64,000 nucleotides of DNA from Mesorhizobium sp. L-8-3 (GTDB taxonomy: Bacteria; Pseudomonadota; Alphaproteobacteria; Rhizobiales; Rhizobiaceae). Where the stretch lies: NCBI RefSeq assembly GCF_016756615.1, contig NZ_AP023262.1:3597501-3661500 (forward strand), written 5' to 3'. The position numbers and the translations under genes are program-made. The stretch's first letter is position 1, and every line of letters begins with the position of its first letter. Below the pieces are notes generated by a model. The model saw only the letters and a program-made list of their open reading frames with translations, did no database searches and was not told where the DNA came from. Shown in pieces: positions 23,308 through 33,181 of this stretch.

Positions 23308-24483
23308 ATGACCTCGTATTTCGACAATGCGGAAATTGCCGTTCTGCAGGCGTGGCGACATAAATTGCATCAGTGTCCGGAAATCTCGGGCGAAGAGATC
23401 GAGACCGCCCGCGAGGTGGTCTCCTTCCTGGCCGACACCAAGCCCGACAAGGTCGTCACGCAGCTCGGCGGTCACGGTGTCGCCCTGGTCTACGAGGGTG
23501 TCGAGGCGGGGCCGACAGTCCTGCTGCGCTGCGAGCTGGACGCGCTCCAGATCCACGAGATCTCGAACCTTCCCTATCGCTCGCGCAACGATGGGAAGGC
23601 GCATATGTGCGGCCATGACGGGCATATGACGATGATGGCCGCCGTCGCCCGGCATCTTGCCCGGCACAGGCCCGCGCGGGGGAGGGCGGTCCTGCTCTTC
23701 CAGCCGGCTGAAGAGACGGCCCACGGCGCCGAGGCCGTCCTCGCCGATCCGAAATTCACCGAACTCACGCCGGACCACTCCTTCGCGATCCATAACATGC
23801 CCGGCCTGCCGCTCGCCCATGTTGCGGTCGCCGCAGGCCAGATCACCTGCGCATCGATGGGTCTGCGCATCGAACTCGTCGGCAAGACCGCCCATGCCTC
23901 CATGCCCGAATCCGGCATTTCGCCGGCTGGAGCCGTTGCCCGCATCATCACCACCTTGAAGACCTTCGAGGCGGGCGATGCCGTCGCGCCCGGCTTCCGC
24001 CGGGTGACGCTGACGAGCGTCCAGATGGGAAAGCCTGTCTTCGGCATTACCCCGGGCTCGGCCGAAATCCGCATGACCCTTCGCAGGCCCGAGAGCGACG
24101 GGATGCCGGCGCTGGTCGAGGAAGTGCTGGAGATGGTGCGCGCGGTCGCCGCCGAAGAGCATCTCACCCTCACGCACTCGACGCATAACTTCTTCCGGGC
24201 CTGCGTGAACGATCCCGAGGCGGCCGCGGTCTTCGAGAGTGCCGCAGCCCGCATGAACCTCTCCCGTGCGACGGACTATGTGCCGATCCGGGGCGCGGAG
24301 GATTTCGGCCTTTTCGGATCCTGTTCGAAGTCGGCGCTCCTCTTCATCGGTGCCGGCCTGGATCGGCCGATGGTCCACAACCCCGACTACGATTTTCCGG
24401 ACGAACTGATCCCGGTCGGGGCCGGGCTGTTCCTCGGCGTCCTCGACCAGCTGCTGGGATTTTCGCAACCGAATGCGCGCTAG
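23308..24483 (+). CDS. M20D-family amidohydrolase (aminoacylase/hippurate hydrolase-like)
   Basis: A 391-residue cytoplasmic metal-dependent hydrolase that should split N-acyl amino acids or short peptides. The sequence shows WRHKLHQCPEISGEE at the start, RCELDALQIHE, the metal-binding AHMCGHDGHMTMMAA, the catalytic FQPAEETAHGAE, and a dimerisation domain at about residues 180-295. It ends with the RGAEDFGLF segment, which holds the last metal-ligand region. A GGGAGG site precedes ATG 23308. It lies between the binding-protein and permease genes of a peptide-type importer, so it probably processes the imported substrate. The exact acyl group is unknown. Confidence 0.93.
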   Translation: MTSYFDNAEIAVLQAWRHKLHQCPEISGEEIETAREVVSFLADTKPDKVVTQLGGHGVALVYEGVEAGPTVLLRCELDALQIHEISNLPYRSRNDGKAHMCGHDGHMTMMAAVARHLARHRPARGRAVLLFQPAEETAHGAEAVLADPKFTELTPDHSFAIHNMPGLPLAHVAVAAGQITCASMGLRIELVGKTAHASMPESGISPAGAVARIITTLKTFEAGDAVAPGFRRVTLTSVQMGKPVFGITPGSAEIRMTLRRPESDGMPALVEEVLEMVRAVAAEEHLTLTHSTHNFFRACVNDPEAAAVFESAAARMNLSRATDYVPIRGAEDFGLFGSCSKSALLFIGAGLDRPMVHNPDYDFPDELIPVGAGLFLGVLDQLLGFSQPNAR

Positions 24484-24507
24484 TTTGGAACCGTCGAAAC
24501 AAGCCTG

Positions 24508-25485
24508 ATGTCGATCATTTCCCGTTTGTTGGCAAAGATCATCGGGATCGTCTTCACGATCCTCGTCATCGCCACGATCAACTTCGTTCTCATCCATTCG
24601 ACGCCGGGTGACCCGGCGCTCGTCATCGCCGGCCAGTCGGGTGCCGCGGATGCGCAGTTCATCGCCGATATCCGCGCCCAGTATGGCCTGGACCAGCCAT
24701 TCCTGGTGCAACTCGGGACTTATGTCGGCAAGGTCCTGCAGTTCGATCTCGGCTATTCCTATCGCCAGCGCGCCGATGTGAGCCAGCTCATCCTCGAGCG
24801 GCTCGGACCGACGCTTCTGCTGACGCTTTCCGCCTTCTTCTTCTCCCTGATCGGCGGCGTGCTGTTCGGCGCTTTTGCAGGCCAGCGGCAGGGCAAGTGG
24901 TCGGACCTCGCCATCTCGCTTCTGTCGCTCCTGCTCTATGCGACGCCGGTGTTCTGGCTCGGTCTGATGCTGGTGCTGGTCTTCTCGATCCAGCTCGAAT
25001 GGCTGCCGGCCTTCGGCTATACGAGCATCCGCTCCTCGAGCTTCGGCCCGCTGGAATATGCGCTCGACGTCGCGCGCCACCTGATCCTCCCGGTGGTCAC
25101 GCTGGCCGCCATCTATATGGCCGTCTACACGCGCCTCATGCGGTCTTCGCTGATCGAGGTCTCGCACGAGGACCATGTGCGCACTGCGCGCGCCAAGGGT
25201 CTGAGCGAGCCGCAGATCCTGTCGCGCCACATGCTGCGCAACGCGGCCGTGCCGGTGGTGACCTTTGCCGGCATGCAGGCAGGGGCGCTGATCGGCGGCG
25301 CCGTGGTCGTCGAAACGGTCTTCTCCTGGCCGGGCCTGGGGCGGCTCACCTACGATGCCGTCACGGCGCGGGACTATCCCGTTCTTCTGGGCCTCTTCCT
25401 CATCATGTCGGTCCTGGTCATCGCAACCAATCTTTTGAGCGACCTTCTGCATCGGCTCATCGATCCGCGCATCAAAGGCCGATAG
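24508..25485 (+). CDS. peptide-type ABC transporter permease (DppB class)
   Basis: A 325-residue inner-membrane protein. It has the DppB hallmarks: a first helix with INFVLIHSTPGDPA, the external loop, and YTRLMRSSLIEVSHEDHVRT followed by ARAKGLSEPQILSRHMLRN, the cytoplasmic coupling loop. ETVFSWPGLGRLTYDAV near the end is also typical. It is encoded 24 bases after the hydrolase and ten bases before its partner permease. The two should form the channel for the binding protein at 21609. Confidence 0.94.
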   Translation: MSIISRLLAKIIGIVFTILVIATINFVLIHSTPGDPALVIAGQSGAADAQFIADIRAQYGLDQPFLVQLGTYVGKVLQFDLGYSYRQRADVSQLILERLGPTLLLTLSAFFFSLIGGVLFGAFAGQRQGKWSDLAISLLSLLLYATPVFWLGLMLVLVFSIQLEWLPAFGYTSIRSSSFGPLEYALDVARHLILPVVTLAAIYMAVYTRLMRSSLIEVSHEDHVRTARAKGLSEPQILSRHMLRNAAVPVVTFAGMQAGALIGGAVVVETVFSWPGLGRLTYDAVTARDYPVLLGLFLIMSVLVIATNLLSDLLHRLIDPRIKGR

Positions 25486-25495
25486 GAGGCTTGCA

Positions 25496-26326
25496 ATGCA
25501 AGATTTCATGCGCACGTTTCTGCGCCGCCCGGCCGGATTGGTCGGGATACTGCTCCTGACCCTGGTCTGCCTTCTCGCGGTTCTGGCGCCGCTGCTCTAT
25601 CCGGCCTCGCCCTGGGAGATGAGCGGCGCTCCATTCAGCCGGCCCGGCGAGAACGGCATGCTTCTGGGCAGCGACACGCTCGGGCGCGACATCGCGGCGG
25701 GAATCGCGCACGGCGCCCGCGTTTCGATCCTGATCGGCCTTGCCTCCACGCTGACCGCGCTCGGCATCGGCGTGTTTCTCGGCTGCATCGCCGGCTATGC
25801 GGGCGGCGTGCTCGACAGCGCGATCGTGCGCTTCACCGAGATCTTCCAGACCATCCCGAGCTTCGTGCTCGCGATCCTCTTCGTCGCCATACTGACGCCA
25901 TCGATCGGCACGATCATCCTGGCGATCGGACTGGTGAGCTGGCCGCCTTTGTCGCGCCTGACGCGCGCCCAGGTCAAGACCGTGTCCCAGCGCGAATTCG
26001 TCCAGGCGGCGCGCTGCCAGGGGCAGTCCACCATTTCGATCGTCCTGCGCCACGTCCTGCCCAACGCGGTTTCGCCCATCATCGTGGCGGGCTCGCTCAC
26101 GGTGGCCGCGGCGATCCTGATCGAGGCGGCACTCTCCTTCATGGGGCTCGGCGATCCCAACTTCATGAGCTGGGGCTACATGGTCGGCGCCGGGCGCACG
26201 GTGATCCGCCAGGCGTGGTGGATGAGCGTCTTTCCGGGCATCGCGATCCTGCTCACCGTGGTTGCGATCAACCTGGTCGGCGAGGCCCTGAACGATACGC
26301 TCAACCCGAGGATATCCCGAGCATGA
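25496..26326 (+). CDS. peptide-type ABC transporter permease (DppC class)
   Basis: A 276-residue inner-membrane protein. LLGSDTLGRDIAAGIAHGAR near residue 60 and FVQAARCQGQSTISIVLRHV near 165 are the DppC substrate-loop and coupling-loop signatures. It ends in NLVGEALNDTLNPRI, as is usual for the family. A GGAGG site precedes ATG 25496. Its stop overlaps the start of the ATPase gene by four bases. Confidence 0.94.
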   Translation: MQDFMRTFLRRPAGLVGILLLTLVCLLAVLAPLLYPASPWEMSGAPFSRPGENGMLLGSDTLGRDIAAGIAHGARVSILIGLASTLTALGIGVFLGCIAGYAGGVLDSAIVRFTEIFQTIPSFVLAILFVAILTPSIGTIILAIGLVSWPPLSRLTRAQVKTVSQREFVQAARCQGQSTISIVLRHVLPNAVSPIIVAGSLTVAAAILIEAALSFMGLGDPNFMSWGYMVGAGRTVIRQAWWMSVFPGIAILLTVVAINLVGEALNDTLNPRISRA

Positions 26327-27954
26327 CCGCGCCTTTGCTTGCCATCGAGAACCTCGTTCTCGGCCTGCCACAGGGCGCCGACCGCAGCCATGCCGTCGAC
26401 GGGATCAGCCTGACGGTCGATCGCAACGAGATCGTCTGCCTCGTGGGCGAAAGCGGCTCGGGCAAGTCGATGACGGCTCACGCGGTCCTCGGCCTCCTTC
26501 CCTCCAAGGTCAAGGCGCTCCAGGGCGAGATCCGGTTCGGCGGCCGTGATCTGCTTTCTCTCCCGCCGCGCGATATGCGCGCCCTGCGCGGCAGCCGGAT
26601 CGCGATGATCTTCCAGGAGCCGCTGACCGCGTTGAACCCGCTGGCAAAAGTCGGGCGACAGGTCGGCGAGGCGATCCGCATCCATGGCCGGGCGGCCGAG
26701 GGCGACGTGGACGCCCGCGTCGTCGAACTGTTCGGCCAGGTCGGCCTGCCCGACCCGGCGTCGATCGTCTCGGCCTATCCGTTCCAGCTTTCGGGCGGAC
26801 AGCGCCAGCGCGTGATGATCGCCATGGCGCTCGCCAACGATCCGGAACTCCTGATCGCGGACGAGCCGACGACGGCCCTCGACGTCACCACGCAGCGCCA
26901 GATCCTCGACCTGATCCTCAGCCTCCAGGAGAAGCGTGACATGGGGGTGCTCTTCATCACCCATGACATCGGCGTCGTCGCCGACATAGCCGACCGCGTC
27001 GTCGTGCTGCGTCACGGCAAGGTCGTGGAACAGGGCGCGGCTGCCACGGTGCTCGAGACACCGCAGACCGACTACACCCGCGACCTGCTCGACGCTGTGC
27101 CCGGCCGGGGCGCCATCCGCCTGGCCCAGGACCAGCGTACGCCACTCCTGGAAATCAAGGCGTTGCAGAAGGTCTTTACCACACGCCAGAATCTCTTCGC
27201 CAAGCCGCGCCGCGTCGTTGCGGCTGATGGCGTCGACCTCGTCCTGAAGCGCGGCGACACGCTGGCGGTGGTGGGCGAGAGCGGGTCGGGCAAGTCGACA
27301 CTCGCACGGATGGTCCTGCGCCTGATTGAACCCGACGGCGGCGCGATCAGCTTCGATGGCGCGCCGGTTCGCGCGATGAAAGGCGAAGCGCTGCGCCAGT
27401 TCCGGCGCAGGGTGCAGATCGTCTTCCAGGATCCCTACGCCTCGCTCGATCCGCGATTGAAGATCGGGGAGAGCATTGTCCGCGGGCCGATGGCGTTCGG
27501 TGCATCACGCGCGGAGGCAATGTCGACCGCAACACGCTGGCTTGAAAAGGTAGGCCTTGGCGCCCACGCGCTGAACCGCTTCCCGCACGAATTCTCCGGC
27601 GGCCAGAGGCAGCGGATCTGCATTGCCCGCGCACTCGCGCTCGACCCCGTCTGCCTCATCGCCGACGAGGCGGTTTCCGCGCTCGACGTCTCCGTCCAGG
27701 CGCAGGTGCTGAAGCTTTTGTCGGACCTGAAATCCGAGATGGGGCTCAGCATGCTCTTCATCACCCACGACCTGCGGGTGGCGCGCGAGATCGCCGACCG
27801 CATCGTGGTGATGCAGAACGGCCGCATCGTCGAGCAGGCCCCGGCTGCCGAACTCTTCGACACGCCTCGTGCGGACTATACGCGACGACTGCTGGACGCG
27901 GTTCCGGGCCGCGACTTCTTCGAACGCCGCGCGCTCGCCGGCGCCGCCGTCTAG
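26323..27954 (+). CDS. fused peptide-type ABC transporter ATPase (DppD-DppF in one chain)
   Basis: A 543-residue protein with two complete nucleotide-binding domains. Domain one (about 1-265) has GESGSGKS, LSGGQRQR and LLIADEPTTALD, and ends in an oligopeptide-type C-terminal extension. Domain two (about 275-543) has GESGSGKST, FSGGQRQR and CLIADEAVSALD; here the usual Pro after Glu is Ala. Two-domain peptide ATPases are common in rhizobia, replacing separate DppD and DppF. The gene overlaps the DppC-type gene by four bases and is nine bases from the next gene. Confidence 0.94.
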   Translation: MTAPLLAIENLVLGLPQGADRSHAVDGISLTVDRNEIVCLVGESGSGKSMTAHAVLGLLPSKVKALQGEIRFGGRDLLSLPPRDMRALRGSRIAMIFQEPLTALNPLAKVGRQVGEAIRIHGRAAEGDVDARVVELFGQVGLPDPASIVSAYPFQLSGGQRQRVMIAMALANDPELLIADEPTTALDVTTQRQILDLILSLQEKRDMGVLFITHDIGVVADIADRVVVLRHGKVVEQGAAATVLETPQTDYTRDLLDAVPGRGAIRLAQDQRTPLLEIKALQKVFTTRQNLFAKPRRVVAADGVDLVLKRGDTLAVVGESGSGKSTLARMVLRLIEPDGGAISFDGAPVRAMKGEALRQFRRRVQIVFQDPYASLDPRLKIGESIVRGPMAFGASRAEAMSTATRWLEKVGLGAHALNRFPHEFSGGQRQRICIARALALDPVCLIADEAVSALDVSVQAQVLKLLSDLKSEMGLSMLFITHDLRVAREIADRIVVMQNGRIVEQAPAAELFDTPRADYTRRLLDAVPGRDFFERRALAGAAV

Positions 27955-27963
27955 GACGCGAGC

Positions 27964-29958
27964 ATGGACGACCGCACACGCTCCTTCATCGGCAAATCCA
28001 CGCTGCTCTTCATTGCTTCACGCAATGCAGAGGGCGCGATGGACGTCTCCCCGCGCGGCGGCCAGCCCTCGGTGCTCCGATTGCGCGCGGATGGCAGCCT
28101 GCTGCTCCCAGACTATGTCGGCAACCGCCGGCTGGACACGATCGGCAATGTGCTGAGCAATCCCGATGTCGCGCTGGTCCTTCTCAACCGGCGTTCCGAG
28201 GAGTATCTGCGGATTGCCGCGCACGCGACCGTGTCGCGGAGCGAGGAAGACATCGGCGCCTTTCCCGCCGACGAGAACCGTCCTCTGAGCGTCATGGTCC
28301 TGACGCCGACCCGGATGGAATTCGTGCGAAGCGAAGCCTTCACCAGGAGCGGCTTCTGGATCGATCCGGCCGACAGAAGGCCTCCGCTGGACGTGCTCGA
28401 TATCTACGCCAGGGACGGCCGATGGCAGGCTGAGGGCGGGCGCAAGCCGGTTCTTTATGACGCCGCCTCCGAAAGCCGTCTTGCCAAGGCGGGCCTGCGA
28501 GACTTCTACGGCACGCCGAGCCCGCTGGTGCAGAACAAGGTCTACAACACGCCCGGCCCGGGCTTCATGGGTTTCATCGATGAGGCCCGGTTCATCGTCT
28601 TCGCGCATGCAAGCGATACGGGCGAGATTCTCGTCGACCTGGTGGGCGGATCGCCGCTTCGGCTCGATCCCGGCACCAACTCGCAGTCCCTCCTGCTCGA
28701 CCTCCAGCACGAGGGTTCGGCCACGTCCGCCACGCCCCATTCGGCCGAATTCGCCATTCTGGCGGCCGAGCCTGGCCGGTCCGACAACATCCGCCTTAAC
28801 GGCGCCTATCGCGAGGTCGCATCGAAGCCGGACGGACAACGCCGACTGAGCGTCCAGCCCGAGGAGATCTACTTCCATTGCTCGGCGGCCTTTGCGCGGT
28901 CGCGAATATGGACGGACTCCAGACCCGTGGCCTGGAGCGGTCGACGCGCCTTCACCTGCGTGGCTCGCCGGCGGGAAAGCCCGGATGTGATGTCCTTCGT
29001 GCTGAAGCCCCGCGATGGGGCACCCGTCGGAGATGCGGCACCTGGACAGTATGTAACGGTATCGCTGCCGCATGACGATCAGCCGATGCCGCGGCGTCGC
29101 TGCTATTCGATCTCTGCCGTTCCGGACGAACAGTCGCTGCGCATTTCGGTGCGACGCGTCGGTGACCAGGGGATTTCCGCCCTGCTTCATGACAAGGTCG
29201 CGATTGGAGACGAAGTCCTTCTCGGCCCTCCGGCCGGAAGGTTCGTCTTTGACAGCGCGCCGTTTCGTCCCGTGGCGCTCATCAGCGCGGGTGTGGGGAT
29301 CACGCCGCTTCTGCCGATGGCCGAGTACCTAGCTCGCGAGGCCGCCGGGCGCGACGTCTGGTTCATTCACGCAGCGCGCAATGCCAGACACCACCTGTTC
29401 GAAGAGGAGGCGCTCCGCATAGCAGACGCCAATCCGGGTATCAGGCTGTTGACGGCCTATTCCCGGCCAGAGGTCGGCGACAGTTGCCACCATGAGGGCC
29501 GCCTGGACGCCGAAGCCCTGGCCGCGCATGTCCCGATCGGCAGTGCCGACTTCTACATCTGCGGCCCCGACGGGTTCATGGCGTCCCTGAGCCAAGGACT
29601 GATCGGCCTGGGAGCGGCGCCGGACAGCATCCGGATGGAGGCGTTCGAGCAGAAAGGCGGGGGTCCTGGTTTCGGTTTGTCGGGGGCGCTTGCCAACCGC
29701 GGACCCCGCACTGTGACTTTCGCCCGCTCGGGCAAGCAAGCGACCTGGAAGCCGGAGAGCGGATCATTGCTGGATCTCGCAATCGCGAACGGCATCGACG
29801 TCCAGTATTCCTGCCGCAGCGGGGAATGCCAGTCTTGTACGCAGCGCATCGTCAGTGGAGGCGCGAGCTATCCCGCCGGCGAGGAGCCGTTTCTGGCCCG
29901 CGGCCAGGTCCTGCTATGCCGGGCAATTCCCGGCAGCGATATCGTTCTTGATTGCTGA
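27964..29958 (+). CDS. multidomain redox protein: PNPOx-like domains, ferredoxin reductase, 2Fe-2S ferredoxin
   Basis: A 664-residue fusion. Residues 1-150 and about 180-320 look like two pyridoxamine-phosphate-oxidase-like flavin folds (KSTLLFIASRNAEGAMDVSP, then KVYNTPGPGFMGFIDEARF). A ferredoxin-reductase part follows, with FAD motif RRRCYSIS (377-384) and NAD-binding SAGVGITPLLPM. The last 90 residues are a plant-type ferredoxin with Cys617, Cys622, Cys625 and Cys652 as cluster ligands. This chain could carry electrons from NAD(P)H to a flavin-bound substrate. It is nine bases after the peptide ATPase, so it likely acts on the imported compound. The reaction is unknown. Confidence 0.85.
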   Translation: MDDRTRSFIGKSTLLFIASRNAEGAMDVSPRGGQPSVLRLRADGSLLLPDYVGNRRLDTIGNVLSNPDVALVLLNRRSEEYLRIAAHATVSRSEEDIGAFPADENRPLSVMVLTPTRMEFVRSEAFTRSGFWIDPADRRPPLDVLDIYARDGRWQAEGGRKPVLYDAASESRLAKAGLRDFYGTPSPLVQNKVYNTPGPGFMGFIDEARFIVFAHASDTGEILVDLVGGSPLRLDPGTNSQSLLLDLQHEGSATSATPHSAEFAILAAEPGRSDNIRLNGAYREVASKPDGQRRLSVQPEEIYFHCSAAFARSRIWTDSRPVAWSGRRAFTCVARRRESPDVMSFVLKPRDGAPVGDAAPGQYVTVSLPHDDQPMPRRRCYSISAVPDEQSLRISVRRVGDQGISALLHDKVAIGDEVLLGPPAGRFVFDSAPFRPVALISAGVGITPLLPMAEYLAREAAGRDVWFIHAARNARHHLFEEEALRIADANPGIRLLTAYSRPEVGDSCHHEGRLDAEALAAHVPIGSADFYICGPDGFMASLSQGLIGLGAAPDSIRMEAFEQKGGGPGFGLSGALANRGPRTVTFARSGKQATWKPESGSLLDLAIANGIDVQYSCRSGECQSCTQRIVSGGASYPAGEEPFLARGQVLLCRAIPGSDIVLDC

Positions 29959-30107
29959 CCGGACCAATGGGCGGAAGACCTGCCCGATATCGGCGGCTGC
30001 ATCGTCGGTCCTCTGCCGGCCCCGCCGCGATGTCGTCCGCCTTTTTGAATTCCATTTGACTGAATAGTTGGCCGGTGCGAAGCTCTCCTCTCTTGGAGGG
30101 CGTTGAC

Positions 30108-31274
30108 ATGACGCTGCGGGGGACCAACCAGGAGTTCGCGCGACCGTTCAACCGGCGCATCGTGCTCGAATCCATCCGCCTCCATGCGCCGATCAAGCGG
30201 GCCGACATCGCGCGGCAAGTCGGACTTACCGTGCAGACCGTGTCGACCATCGTGCGCGAACTCGAAGAGCAGGGCTACATCCTGTCGCTGCGCGACGAGC
30301 CGAACGGCCGCGGCCTCCCGCCGGCTCGACTCCGCATCAATCCGGAAGGCGGTTATGCCGTCGGCATCCATCTGACACCGTTGGGCCTGGACGCGGCACT
30401 GGTCAATCTCAGCGGGGAGGTGATCGAAAGCAGGCATCGCGACGCGCCGAACGCGACGCCGGATCATGCTTTCGAACTCATCGGCAGGCTGGTGGCGGAG
30501 TTGACGGGCCTGCGACCGGGCGGCCGCATCCTCGGCGTAGGCATGGCCTTGCCCGGTCCCTTCGGCGTCGAATCCATGAGTTTCGTCGGACCGACCACAA
30601 TGGCCGGCTGGCAGGATGTCGCGCTGCGCGAGCGGCTTGCCGACGAGACCGGGCTGCCGGCCTTTATCGAGACCGACATGGCGGCTTCCGCCTTGGGCGA
30701 GCAGCTCTATGGTCTGGGTACCCGCTTCTCGGACTACTACTACCTCTATTTCGGGGTGGGGCTGGGAGGCGCCATGGTCCATGACGGAACTGTGCTGCGG
30801 GGCGCCTGGGGCAATGCCGGAGAGATCGGCCACATCCCCGCCGTGCCTGACGGCGAACCTTGCCCGTGCGGCAATCGCGGCTGCCTGGAACGCTATCTGT
30901 CGCTGGAGGCGCTCGGTCGCCGGCAAGGCGGCGAGGCCGAGTGGCTGCCGCAGGTTCGGCCGATCTTCCGCAATGCCGTCGCCACCATCGAAAATCTGTT
31001 CGATCCGCAGGTCGTGGTGCTGGGCGGCCTGGCGCCGCTCGACCTCCTGGAAAAGCTGGCGGCCACGGTGCAGGATCTGCCCAACACGGTTTCGGCGCGG
31101 AAGGACCGCACGACCCCGCGCATCGTCGTGGCATCCAGTGGGCCGAACTCGGTGCTGCGCGGCGCCGCCGCCCTTGCCGTGACGGGCGTGCTGTCGCCGC
31201 GTTTCGGCCAGATGTTCGAGACGGTCGCCGAGCCCAGGCATGCCGCGCCGCGCGAAAAGGGAGCGGCGGCATGA
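30108..31274 (+). CDS. ROK-family transcriptional regulator (Mlc/NagC/XylR type)
   Basis: A 388-residue protein. A winged helix-turn-helix lies at about residues 20-75 (IKRADIARQVGLTVQTVSTI). The ROK sugar-kinase-like domain follows, with GMALPGPFGVES and the DNA-like GVGLGGAMVHDG segment. The zinc motif CPCGNRGCLE at residues 252-261 is complete, with a His (GEIGHIP) just before it. GGAGGG before ATG 30108 sets the start. It overlaps the ATPase gene by four bases, so it is co-transcribed with the sugar importer it probably controls. The inducer is unknown. Confidence 0.93.
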   Translation: MTLRGTNQEFARPFNRRIVLESIRLHAPIKRADIARQVGLTVQTVSTIVRELEEQGYILSLRDEPNGRGLPPARLRINPEGGYAVGIHLTPLGLDAALVNLSGEVIESRHRDAPNATPDHAFELIGRLVAELTGLRPGGRILGVGMALPGPFGVESMSFVGPTTMAGWQDVALRERLADETGLPAFIETDMAASALGEQLYGLGTRFSDYYYLYFGVGLGGAMVHDGTVLRGAWGNAGEIGHIPAVPDGEPCPCGNRGCLERYLSLEALGRRQGGEAEWLPQVRPIFRNAVATIENLFDPQVVVLGGLAPLDLLEKLAATVQDLPNTVSARKDRTTPRIVVASSGPNSVLRGAAALAVTGVLSPRFGQMFETVAEPRHAAPREKGAAA

Positions 31275-32035
31275 GCGAACCCTTGCTGACCCTGGAGAAT
31301 ATCACCAAGAACTACGGTGCGATCGAGGCCCTCAAGGGCATCAGCTTCAGCATAGCCAAAGGCGAGGTGGTGGCGCTGCTCGGCGACAATGGCGCGGGCA
31401 AGTCGACGCTGGTCAAGATCATCGCAGGCGGGCTGGAGCCGACGTCGGGGCGCATGCTGTTCGAGGGCAGGGAGTTTTTGGCGCGCACTCCGGCTGAGGC
31501 CAAGGCGGCGGGCATTGAGACCGTCTATCAGGACCTGTCGCTCTGCACCAATGTCGATGTGGTCGCCAATTTCTTCATGGGCCGGGAGATCACCCGCAAC
31601 GTGCTCGGCGTCCCCATGCTCGACGAGCGCGCGATGGAAGCCGTTGTCGCGGCGGCGCTGGCCAATGCCGGCACGCGCATCCCGTCGCTGCGCACCAAAG
31701 TGGAGCATCTCTCGGGCGGCCAGCGGCAGGCGATCGAGCTCAACCGCTTTGTGCATTGGGGCGGCAAGCTCGTGCTGCTCGACGAGCCCTTCGCGGCGCT
31801 GGGCGTCGAACAGACGCGGCGCGGCCTCGAAATGATCCGCCAGGTCGCCAGCCAGGGCATCGGCGTCATCATCATCACCCACATCATGCAGCAGGCCTTC
31901 CAGGTCGCGGACCGGATCGTGGTGATCCGGCAAGGCATCGTGGCGGGCGATGTCGCGCGCAGCAATACCAGTCCCGACGCGGTGATCGACATGATCACCG
32001 GGGAAACGCCTGCCGGTGCCGGACCGGGAGGCTGA
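31271..32035 (+). CDS. sugar-type ABC importer ATP-binding protein (single ATPase domain)
   Basis: A 254-residue protein with one complete ATPase domain: Walker [10 protein letters not shown] near residue 38, signature [12 protein letters not shown], Walker [13 protein letters not shown] and the switch His in [11 protein letters not shown]. Carbohydrate importers of this class usually have a double-length ATPase, as do the two others in this window. This single-domain form resembles the FrcA type of rhizobia. It overlaps the ROK gene by four bases and precedes the binding protein by 40 bases. Confidence 0.92.
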   Translation: MSEPLLTLENITKNYGAIEALKGISFSIAKGEVVALLGDNGAGKSTLVKIIAGGLEPTSGRMLFEGREFLARTPAEAKAAGIETVYQDLSLCTNVDVVANFFMGREITRNVLGVPMLDERAMEAVVAAALANAGTRIPSLRTKVEHLSGGQRQAIELNRFVHWGGKLVLLDEPFAALGVEQTRRGLEMIRQVASQGIGVIIITHIMQQAFQVADRIVVIRQGIVAGDVARSNTSPDAVIDMITGETPAGAGPGG

Positions 32036-32075
32036 GGGGCGAAAGGAGCATCCGGCAAAAACAGGGAGGAACGAT

Positions 32076-33116
32076 ATGAAGCGACTGTTTCTGGCCGCGT
32101 TCGGCATCGTGGCACTCGGCCTTGCGATGCTCGCGCCGGCCTTCGCCCAGACCAAGGGCACCGTCTACTATCTGGTGCCGACGCTGCTCGACGAATTCCA
32201 GACCGGCTCGGTGAGCGCCCTGGAGATGTTCCTGAAGCAGGTCGGCTACGAGATGAAGACGCTCAATGCCGACAACAAGACCGACGCCCAGCAGACCCAG
32301 ATGAACGACGTCATCACCCTCAAGCCGGCGGCGATCATCCTGGCAGCGGTCGATTTCAATGCGCTCAAGCCGTCCATCGAGGCAGCCCGCGCGGCCGGCA
32401 TTCCGGTCGTCGAGTTCGACCGCCAGATCACCTCCACGCCCTCCGACTTCACTTCGGTCGCGGGCACGATCGAGATCGGCCATGTCGCGGCCGAGGAGAC
32501 GCAGAAGCTGCTGACGGCCAGGAACGGCGCCGTGAAGGGCAAGATCCTGCAGGTTCTGGGCGATCCCGGCGATCCCTACACGCTCGACATCCAGAAGGGT
32601 TTCGAGGAGAAGATGAAGGCCCATCCCGATGTCGCCATCATCTCCGTGCCGGCGATGCAATGGGAAGCCAGCAATGCCGGCACGATCGTCGCGGACCAGC
32701 TCGTCGCCAACCCGGATATCGACATGATCTTCAGCCACGCGGCCCATCTCTCGGTCGCCGCCGTCGCTGCGCTGGAATCTGCCGGCAAGAAGCCGGGCGA
32801 TATCCTGATGATGAGCTCGAACGGCGCCCCCGTCGGCCTCGACCTGATCCGCAAGGGCTGGCTCAACGTCGAAGTCGAGCAACCGCTCTACGCCCAGGCC
32901 GCGGCGGTCGCCATGTTCATGGACAAGGTGGTCAACAAGCAGGAGATCAAGCCCGGCGAATATGACGTGCTCGGGCTGAAGAGCGTGGTGACCGAGGAGG
33001 CCTGGGGGCCGAACATCAAGATCCCGGGCGCCGCGATCTCCAAGGAGAACGTCGACAATCCCGCATTCTGGGGCAATCTGAAGCCGCCGACCGACATGGT
33101 GAAGCCGGTCGAGTAG
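32076..33116 (+). CDS. sugar-type ABC importer substrate-binding protein
   Basis: A 346-residue secreted protein with a signal peptide cut near PAFAQ (residue 25). The type I binding fold is clear: [53 protein letters not shown] and a [17 protein letters not shown] hinge. AGGAACG before ATG 32076 supports the start. The Asp-Arg pair in EFDRQ is typical of pentose or hexose binding. A terminator-like hairpin follows, separating it from the permease. Confidence 0.92.
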   Translation: MKRLFLAAFGIVALGLAMLAPAFAQTKGTVYYLVPTLLDEFQTGSVSALEMFLKQVGYEMKTLNADNKTDAQQTQMNDVITLKPAAIILAAVDFNALKPSIEAARAAGIPVVEFDRQITSTPSDFTSVAGTIEIGHVAAEETQKLLTARNGAVKGKILQVLGDPGDPYTLDIQKGFEEKMKAHPDVAIISVPAMQWEASNAGTIVADQLVANPDIDMIFSHAAHLSVAAVAALESAGKKPGDILMMSSNGAPVGLDLIRKGWLNVEVEQPLYAQAAAVAMFMDKVVNKQEIKPGEYDVLGLKSVVTEEAWGPNIKIPGAAISKENVDNPAFWGNLKPPTDMVKPVE

Positions 33117-33144
33117 CCCGGGTCTCGCATGCTCTGGGGCCTGC

Positions 33145-33165
33145 GGTGCTCCGGAGCACCTTTCT
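33145..33165 (+). terminator. terminator-like hairpin after the sugar-binding-protein gene
   Basis: GGTGCT (33145-33150) and AGCACC (33155-33160) pair around a CCGG loop and are followed by TTTCT. This resembles a weak rho-independent terminator between the binding-protein and permease genes, lowering but not stopping permease expression. Confidence 0.55.
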
Positions 33166-33181
33166 CCTTCGGGATCAGCCG

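Noticed and set aside
23149..25515. 788-codon open frame on the minus strand
   Set aside because: It is antisense to the M20 hydrolase and DppB-type genes, which have clear motifs; its product is a charged low-complexity chain.
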